The notes under the pieces were generated by a model. It was given only the letters and a program-made list of their open reading frames with translations. It was not told the origin of the DNA and made no database searches. A stretch of DNA of 64,000 nt from Istiophorus platypterus (lineage: Eukaryota; Chordata; Actinopteri; Istiophoriformes; Istiophoridae): positions 7,152,001-7,216,000 of the forward strand of contig CM029124.1 in the NCBI GenBank assembly GCA_016859345.1. The letters are read 5' to 3'. The position numbers and the translations under genes were made by a program. This document shows positions 52,351-64,000 of this stretch, piece by piece (position 1 is the stretch's first letter; the number at the start of each line of letters is the position of its first letter).

Positions 52351-54769
52351 ACACAAACACATATACAGACACACACAAACTCTCGCCCTCTTAACTTTGA
52401 GCCTTGCTGCATGAGGGATGTGTCATTTTTTTTTTAATCTGTTGCTCTATTTCTGTCTTTGCGTGTTTTTATGTGTTACAGCTTGTCTATGTGTACACCG
52501 TATTAATACTCTTGTATCTTAGGTTTGAGTCACTGTGTAATGTGTATTTAGGTCAGTCTTTATTTACATATGTACACACTTTATATATACTTGTATCTTT
52601 GCCACCTCTGTAAAACTTTGCATTTGGTGTGTATGTGTATGTAAACATCAGGTGGCAGAGTTTTGATTTTGAGCAAAATGAGAGAGAGGTGGTGAAGTCA
52701 GAGGATGAATGAGGGGGTTGAGATGGAAACTCGAGATGGTCAGACCTCACCTGGAGGCGGAGCCAGCTGCCTCAGGGCCATGAGCTGTCATTCACCACAA
52801 GAGTAAGTGTGTTGTTCCCAGGACCTTTAGCTCAGGTGAGACAGAGAAGACGAGTGTGAGAGGGAAATAGTAAGAGAAACAAGAGTTATGTTCCTTCACA
52901 CATACCGCACTGATACCCAAATTACATCCGCCATCATGTTTAGATTTGTGTCACATTTTCACATTCCTCCACAGCTGTGTATGTGTTTATTCATAGTGGA
53001 CTTTAATTAATCTCTGACACTTCAGTTTTACCAGCAGCTTTTTTTTTCTTCTTTTTTTGTAAGCATTTCTGGGACATGTGATGGTTTGAGTTAGTACACA
53101 AAGTAATGCAAGCAGTAGTAACACATTTAGAAATGTGCACTTTGTAGAAGAAGAAAACACTTTATTCATGGGTAAATGTACAGTATGTATACATTTGCGT
53201 GTCTATCAGGGTGATGTTTGTGGGGATTCCCAGAACTGTGTTGACAGTGTCACATTTCCTTCTCATGCGAGTTGTTATCCCATGGTGTGTTCTGATCAAA
53301 TTACCCTGGCCTGTGCTGATTCTGTGTGAATTTCAACGTGCTGTTCATGCATTTTTATATTGTGCTCAATTGTCGTCATTTACCCAGCCTGTAGTGTGTT
53401 CCACCACACTACATGTCTTGGAGGAACGACTCAAAAATACTCTGAAGAAGTTTCAGACTGAATTCTGTGTCTGTGTGACTGTGTGCATTTCAATAGCTAT
53501 GCCTTCATAGTATTTTATCCAGGCTCTGATTACAATGGCCGTTTGCCTCACGTTCGCTGTCGTCACAGTAACGAAACTTGACCCCCACTCACTGGGTGTT
53601 TGTTGCACGTTTATTTTCTCAGGAAAGTCGCATCCTTCCCTCAATCTCTCTACCTCCTTCCGTCTTTTATTGTCTGCAGCATAGAGCTGCGGAGATGAGT
53701 AGGGTGAGATTGGCCATAAAAATATATGTGTGTATGTCTGTGCATACGGATGCTACGTGTATAGATGTAGTTATTCCATGCACAGACTAATGCAGCGTCT
53801 GTACCTACAGTATGTTACTGTATGTTATACTGTGTGTGCGCTGTACACATAGCATTTAAAGAAAAATATTATGGATGTTAATGTGCTCTTTAATTCTCTG
53901 TACATTGTCAAGTAGAGGAACTTTTGGACTGCATGTGACATAGAATTTTAATAGTTCAATGAATGTCCTTTAACTTAATCTTACGTTTTTGGTTTATATG
54001 TAACTTTTAAAACCAAATTTTTGAGATGCTTTCCTTGGATCTATCTGTTTTTTCTTCTTACAAGTGCAAATGTTGTTTTGTTTGTTTTGTATTTTGTTGT
54101 TTTGTTGTTGTTTTTTTTCAACTAAAATCTGGCCCTTACTAAATGTGGAGAAATGGATACACCAAGGGCAACAAATCACATCAGCTCTATTGTATTTGCC
54201 CTATAGCCATATGAGCACTGATTAGACCCCAAAACATTTTTCTTTAATTGCATGTATACATGTTCGGTGTTAACAATGCTTTTAACAATGTGCACGCACA
54301 CCTGGCACCTGCCCAACTCAGTGTCTAGACAATGCAGTTCACCGTCTGCTTGCACTGGCTGGATAGCAGCTCGATTGAGGCAAGTGCCTTTCTTTAGGGC
54401 AGTAGTTCAGTTAAGTTGGAGTTTGATGGTCAGGAGATAATTAAAAGGAAGGGAAATTAAATTTAAAAGGAAGGGAAATTAATTTTTTTTCTGACTTTGC
54501 TAATATATATTTTGTTCCTCGTAAAAATATAGGATATTTTTATTTATTTATTCAAACTGAAACCGTCTGACAAATTTACACCAGAGGAAAGGCACTCTTT
54601 GGTGAAACATCTGAAACTCGTATAGATAGTATGTAACCTGTGTTGCAGGGTTGTTGTTGGATGCAGCACTTCCAAAACTGCATCCAGGGCAACATAGGTA
54701 TCTCAAAAGTTATGACGTCATCTATTGCCTTTTCTTGCTGATATTTCAGCAAGCTTCAAGTGACAAGCC
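52350..54769. other. Intergenic DNA, no gene recognised
   Basis: AT-rich. A (TTTTG)-type stretch lies near 54072-54120, and a 20-nt unit TTAAAAGGAAGGGAAATTAA occurs twice (54441 and 54463). No supported gene. Confidence 0.6.
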
Positions 54770-54919
54770 TTTTCTTAATACCTTCATACTGATCAACAGA
54801 AAAAATTTCTGACATTTTAAAGACTAAATGATTAATCAATTAATGCAGAAAAATAATCAGCAGATTTATCAGTAATGAAAATATTACAAAAATAAAAAAA
54901 TATATTAGTTGTAGCCCTA
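54770..54919. repeat. MITE-like element end, GGGCTGCAAC/GATTAATC family
   Basis: TTTCTGACATTTTAAAGACT is followed by AAATGATTAATCAATTAATG and AAAAATAATCAGCAGATTTA. It ends TTAGTTGTAGCCCTAAT, whose reverse complement is the (A/T)GGGCT(A/G)CAAC terminus. The left boundary is uncertain. Same orientation as 38062-38405. Confidence 0.75.
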
Positions 54920-56283
54920 ATATCATACTCATAAATCTAAGTAATTGTATATATATTGTAGCTTATCATTCAAATGGACTGATTTACAGTCATTTGTCTT
55001 TACTTCCTGTATATATTGTTGGTTTTCCTTCATAAAGTGTGCGCTTTGTTAAGCTAAGTGGAGAAAAAAAGCTGAGTTTTCCCCTGCACTTTAAGGGAAT
55101 GCAGTTTTTTCCTGGGTAGTCCCATGGGATTTAAATATGTAACCCTACCTGTATCAGTGACATGCTTTACATATTAACGTGTGAAGGACCACATCAGTGT
55201 CGTTGCCTGTTGCGCTTACATGGTTATGATCGTGCCTGTGTGACTGTAAGCATATGCTTGTCTCAGCGCATGCATGTAGGAGTGAGTACACAGATGACAG
55301 CTGACTGCTGAGGATAATGAATGAAGTGCTGAACGTATTTGTCTCCAGGGTCTCCCTAATGGGGGCACTGTGGGGAAATATAGTCCACACACACACACAC
55401 ACACACTTCTCCCCCAGCATCTAGAAATAACACACACTCATGCACATATATCCCTCATGTGTAGGCCCTGTCTTTATTCCTGTCCCTCACCAGACATTCC
55501 TCTTCTCCCCAACGAGGGAACCATTAGTCGGGCAGCTCTGTCTACTCGCTCCCCAGGCTCTCACTTGGCTCCCACTCACTTAGCACCTCCCCAATCCGGG
55601 CCCTTCTCTCCATGCCGCCATATTGCCGGTCTCTAGGAGGCCCAGAAATTGGACTCTTTTACCCCCAAACAGTGGGCCTTTGATAGGTCAGGCCCTCATT
55701 CCCTGGTCCAGGGGAACGAAGCCTTGTCCAGCCTAAGAGACCCAGCCATTCTCAGCTTTCACAAGGGGACTTCCACAAACCCCCCAGGGACACGAGGAAG
55801 ATGCGGGAAATTTATGTTTTGTCCAAATATGTGACCTTGTATCTTCTCTCTTTTGATTAATACTTGGGCCAGTTTATATGCATTTTTCAGCAGATCAAGT
55901 TAATGTTTTCAGAACAGGATGGGAATAGAATGAGGGACATAGTTTCTAGACACATTTATACACATTCAGAAGTGCTTTTCTATTCCTCACTTGCTACTAC
56001 CCACTGCAAATCTCTTTTTCTTTCCTGCTCTGACTCTCCTTTCACCGAAGACTAAAAATTTCTCATATTTAACATGTTGTATAGAATACAGAGGGCATTG
56101 TTTCCTGTGTGTGTGTGTGTGTGTGTCTGTGTGTGTGTGTGTCTGTGTGTCTGTGTGTGTGAGAGCAAGTGAGCTTTCCAGTAAAGTTGTTGAGACATGA
56201 CAGTCCTGGCAGATCCTCCTGTTCTTGTTGGATGAACTCTCTGTGACTTTCTGCTGAATATGTCACTACGCAAGTAGCGTGCG

Positions 56284-56314
<31 letters not shown>

Positions 56315-58054
56315 AACTCACACACGACTCACACCTGGCTAAAAAAACAGGAAGCAGATTAGTATAGTGAGAGAGCATGAGTCTATTTTTTCATTTATTT
56401 AGATATCTGTATCTAAATCTGGGAAAAACGAGTAAAGAACAATAGGCCACTGAAATGGACAGATGTAGTCACACCAGTTTGTCTGATTTCGCAGACATGA
56501 ATTGCACAACCGTGTCAGACAGTATGTCAGGTAAAGTGACAAAGGAAGGTTGTATATCTCAGTCTAAGTGTGTAAAGTACACAAACATGCCTACGAGCAC
56601 CCATAACTTGTACATACAGTACATACACTGTTGTCAGTCATGTGTGTGTGTTACAAAGTATAAAAAACGCCCATGAGCTAAATGTACAGGGTGTGACTAA
56701 ATGTTTATTATCCTATAGACCCCTGTGCTGACCTGAAACATGCTCAAATCTTTGGTTGTCTATCAAATATGTTTGGATTGTACTGTGAGAAACATCCACC
56801 GACAGCCAGTTTAGAGCTTTGCCAACCAAAGACAGCGTGTATCAAATTCCAACAGTGTCAGAAATTTAGGACCCAGATACTCTAGTAAGCTAGCATAATG
56901 CTACTGTTAAACAACATATTTATCTCACACCTACTCTGCCAAATCAGTGTTTCGTATCACCGTATTTTCCCGGGCGTCAACTTGGTTCACACTCTTCTTC
57001 TTGTTTATCATTGCATAGAAATGCCAGTATATGACCAATGCTGTTTTGCTTGATGACAACTCTCCTGCAACTGTTTTTTTTTTTTCAATATTCACATTGC
57101 AGTGTTAAGATTTGACAGACATTTATCGCACCATCTGACATGCTTCAATATTGATATTGCACAGTCTGAGAGATTTTTATCAAGACTTTACTAGACCCAT
57201 CTTGCAGTGTGTGACACGCAATCACTTGTACAACCCTGTCCCCCTAAAAACTCCATTTCTACACTAAAACTATAACTAAACTGCAACGGCAATATGTTTT
57301 GTAGGAAACACTATTGCAACCGATTTACATTTTCCACATAATGAGGACATGTTGTAATTTATGTATTTGGCAAGTCACAAATATGTTGACACATATGTTG
57401 AACACATCAGTGAAAGGTTCAAAGACAGTTTTTTTGTCCTTATTGTACCTTTTGTAATGACTACAGCATTATTACTTTACGTTGCATTACATTCAATTTT
57501 ATGGTTACATTAAGACTTTAATAAGGTTAGCCATTAAAAATGTAGCGCTTCATTAATTCAAAAGTGTGTTGCCTCTGATCATAATCAATCCAGTGTTTAT
57601 ATATTCTGTAAAATTTATTTTGCTGTTGCAGGTTAGTTATATAAATGTGTCATTTTTAGGTGACAGGTTTGAAACTGAGGATGTCAGCCTACATGTGAAA
57701 GTTAAATTTGTCGCCTGTCTCATTTTGCCAGCATGTGCTCAGCTGTTCACACATCTAATCTCTGATGGTTTAAACCACTTCATTATGTTAAATCCACCAC
57801 TTTAACACACAAACACACACACACAAGCGAACACACATACAGTTAGCCGTGACAGGTTCACTCACACCAAAAGGCTGATCATCAGCTTATTCGCACACAC
57901 ACATATACACATTCGCAGGAGCAGGGAGAGATTGACCTGCCCTACGGGAGAACATCTTATTATGAAAGAGCATTTTCTGCATTCCAGACATGTCACCTAA
58001 AACCTGCTGTTTACCATTTAGTGCTGTGGGAGCTGTCCATCCAACCACTCACTG

Positions 58055-58085
<31 letters not shown>

Positions 58086-60261
58086 AAACTGTCCATAGGC
58101 CCATCTAATCTCACTCTTAAGGCCTTGAGTGAACATGTCAAGACCTTACTCACTGTGTGTATATGTGCGTGTATTTCTGTGTGAGGAGGTTTAGATAAAG
58201 GGTGACAGGCTGTCATGTTAGCCAGGTGCTTCTGCTAAGCTCAGTGTTGATATTATCACTGGGAGACACACGGTAGGTGTGAAGGCTAAAGGAAAATTGC
58301 AATAAGAAAAAACCCCTGCAATATTGTGGGCTTTTTTTTTTTCATCTTTATCTGTTAACATCAATTCTTATCATTGGTGTTCTTGAATTAGTTCTTCCAG
58401 ATAGTATTTCCAGATGCATACTGATGTTAGATTGTAACTGAGTTCGTTTGTCTGAGTTACATTATTCTTATATATTAAGACACTAACAAGACAAAAAAGG
58501 ATTTTGTCCAAAGACATTGCCTCATTCTTCTTCACCAACTTCATCAGTCCAGATATTTAACATGTTCCTGCTCCATCAGATAGACATTAACAATTTGATC
58601 TATGCAAGTCCACTTGCAGGCATAGAGGAAAGTGAAACTAAGAATTATTTTTTCTTGGTTTCTACTGTAACACAATAACTTCAGACAATTGCACTACAGA
58701 GATGCTTAACCTTTACTTATAGATGACCCATCTACTGACCATGTCAGAGGTTTTGTTTTTAGGGGTATATGGTCACAGATGAAGATCTAAATTGAATTAG
58801 TTTACAGTAGTTTACATGTCAATATGACATGTAGGTAAGTTACTTCCAGTGAAATCATACAGTAGGTCTCCAATGCAATTAACCAATACAGGAACTTAAA
58901 TATGAAACAGTTGATACCACTTGAACTTGACTTTGTCTCCTAAGAGGCCAGCAGACAGAGGGATATCTGGAGTAAGCTGAAGCTGGAAATGACATGACAT
59001 GACAAATGAATGAAAAAGGATGCAGGTGACCAGAATGTGTGTTACAGAAGTCAGGAAATATAAGGTTTCAGAGTCAAATTCACGTATACCTGCCATGACA
59101 CTGCATTACAGGTCATAATCTTTGAACCTGGCCTTCAGGAAGTGTGCCACACCTGTCCCAGAGTAGAGAAGAAGCAGAGAGAGGGAGGGAAAGAGAGAAG
59201 CGCACACCTGCACTCTCTTCACTGTCACTTGCAGTTTCATCCTATTACAACTGTCTGCTTATACCTGTTCACATCTTTCTGCCTGCTGGCTTGTCTCATT
59301 TATTTCCTATGAATCAGCACAACACAGTTTATATTGAACACTGTTACACTATGACAGAGGCAGACAGACAAGAGTAATACATAATTAGAGACATGTGCCT
59401 GCAATTTAGTGTCATGTTGCAAAGCTGCTAATCCTGTTGCACTTTTATGTGTTAGCTGTAAATCAGTCATATGTTTATTGTTTTGATTTATTGGAGTCAA
59501 AAGGGCATATGCAGTCTTAAAGTTGTGTGGGAACAGAAACTACTCAGTCCTTTGTTAAGATTTGTTCCTCACCTCGCATTAGGTCATGCAGTATAGTTTT
59601 ACTAGATTATTATATGCAATCTATATGATTAGGTGATTGAACACCTTACACATCTCGGTGTTGAGAAAAACCCAAACCAGTGGCATAAAATTTGCGTCAA
59701 AGCAGTGCTGTTTATTGACTTTTACTGTATCTAAGTGGAGACATTAGCATTGTCTTGACATTGACATGCACTGATACATTATATTACACAACTTTCCCTT
59801 TTATAGACAGATCTGTGTTAGTTCTATAGTCAATAGTTTATCAGTGAAAAATGTGTAATGTCCTGATACCGGATGATGTTAGTCAAGACTTTTTATGAAT
59901 AGTCAGTTTTCACAGCGACACGCAATTTTCTTTACCTTTTCATTTATACGTGAACAGGTGTGAAAAGGTCATAGTGTGAAATAAGAGGTGATGGAGAGGT
60001 GAAACACAGCAAAACAGTGAGAAACTGAGGCCCACAGTGGAAGCTGATGTTCCTCTGCCCCAGGGGACTGTGTGTGTGTGTGTGTATGTGTGTATGTATG
60101 TGTATGTGTATGTGTGTAGGTGTGCATGCCCAGGGCAGAGTATTAGTAACAGGATATGGCTGCAGTAGAAAGCTGGAAACTCCTTGTCTAGAGGGCAAGT
60201 GACTCTGTGTGTGTCGTTTTTCTCATACATACCTGATCACGACGATAACATCCACCCTGTA
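54920..60261. other. Intergenic DNA, no gene recognised
   Basis: Contains several short GT/CA microsatellites (55386-55406, 56107-56160, 56283-56308, 58057-58085, 60069-60117) and a comparatively GC-rich, C-rich block at 55480-55810 with no family I recognise. No supported exon. Confidence 0.6.

Positions 60262-64000
<3,739 letters not shown>

Noticed and set aside
58813..58833. 9-bp inverted repeat TACATGTCA/TGACATGTA with 3-nt loop
   Set aside because: Short enough to occur by chance in AT-rich DNA of this length.

Overview
The window is vertebrate nuclear DNA, most likely from a ray-finned (percomorph-type) fish. The evidence is long AT-rich introns, many long (GT/CA)n microsatellites, interspersed repeats that I recognise as common in teleost genomes, and one protein-coding gene cut into short exons with GT-AG introns. 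The gene is the 3' third of srbd1 (S1 RNA-binding domain 1), the eukaryotic relative of the bacterial Tex protein, on the + strand. Seven exons (8810-8901, 11835-11917, 24477-24583, 25704-25871, 26838-26987, 31942-32126, 34179-34471) join in one frame without a gap. They encode about 358 residues and end at a TAG stop at 34469-34471. The upstream two thirds of the gene lie before the window.

Layout: 1-8809 is the end of a large intron. From 8810 to 34471 come the seven exons and six introns. The exons encode, in order, the end of the YqgF/RNase H-like core, the double helix-hairpin-helix region, a lysine-rich linker, the second helical (HHH_9-like) region and the S1 domain. From 34472 to 64000 I find no exon I can defend: a 3' UTR of unknown length followed by intergenic DNA. 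In human, the DNA 3' of SRBD1 leads toward SIX2 and SIX3, so if synteny holds this stretch could carry distal regulatory elements. That is inference only.

Repeats are the other main content: very long (GT)n arrays, a (GA)n array of about 121 bp, at least four pieces of one 'GGGCTGCAAC...GATTAATC' MITE-like family, a second MITE-like element with TTAA-flanked inverted ends (21645-22105), a SINE-like fragment (21420-21572), a LINE 3'-end fragment (29668-29892) and a 'tgttgccaactta' family element (43616-43870).

I see no previously undescribed multi-gene system. The observations most worth a second look are: (GT)n tracts in the polypyrimidine position of two srbd1 acceptors; a pair of near-identical 19-bp octamer/homeodomain motifs just upstream of one of those exons; a perfect 23-bp inverted repeat with a 3-nt loop at 28186-28234; a tandem array of T6-G-A6 palindromes at 29069-29149; and a 33-nt exact duplication at 23411 and 26465, the second copy inside an 88-bp structure with 11-bp inverted ends.
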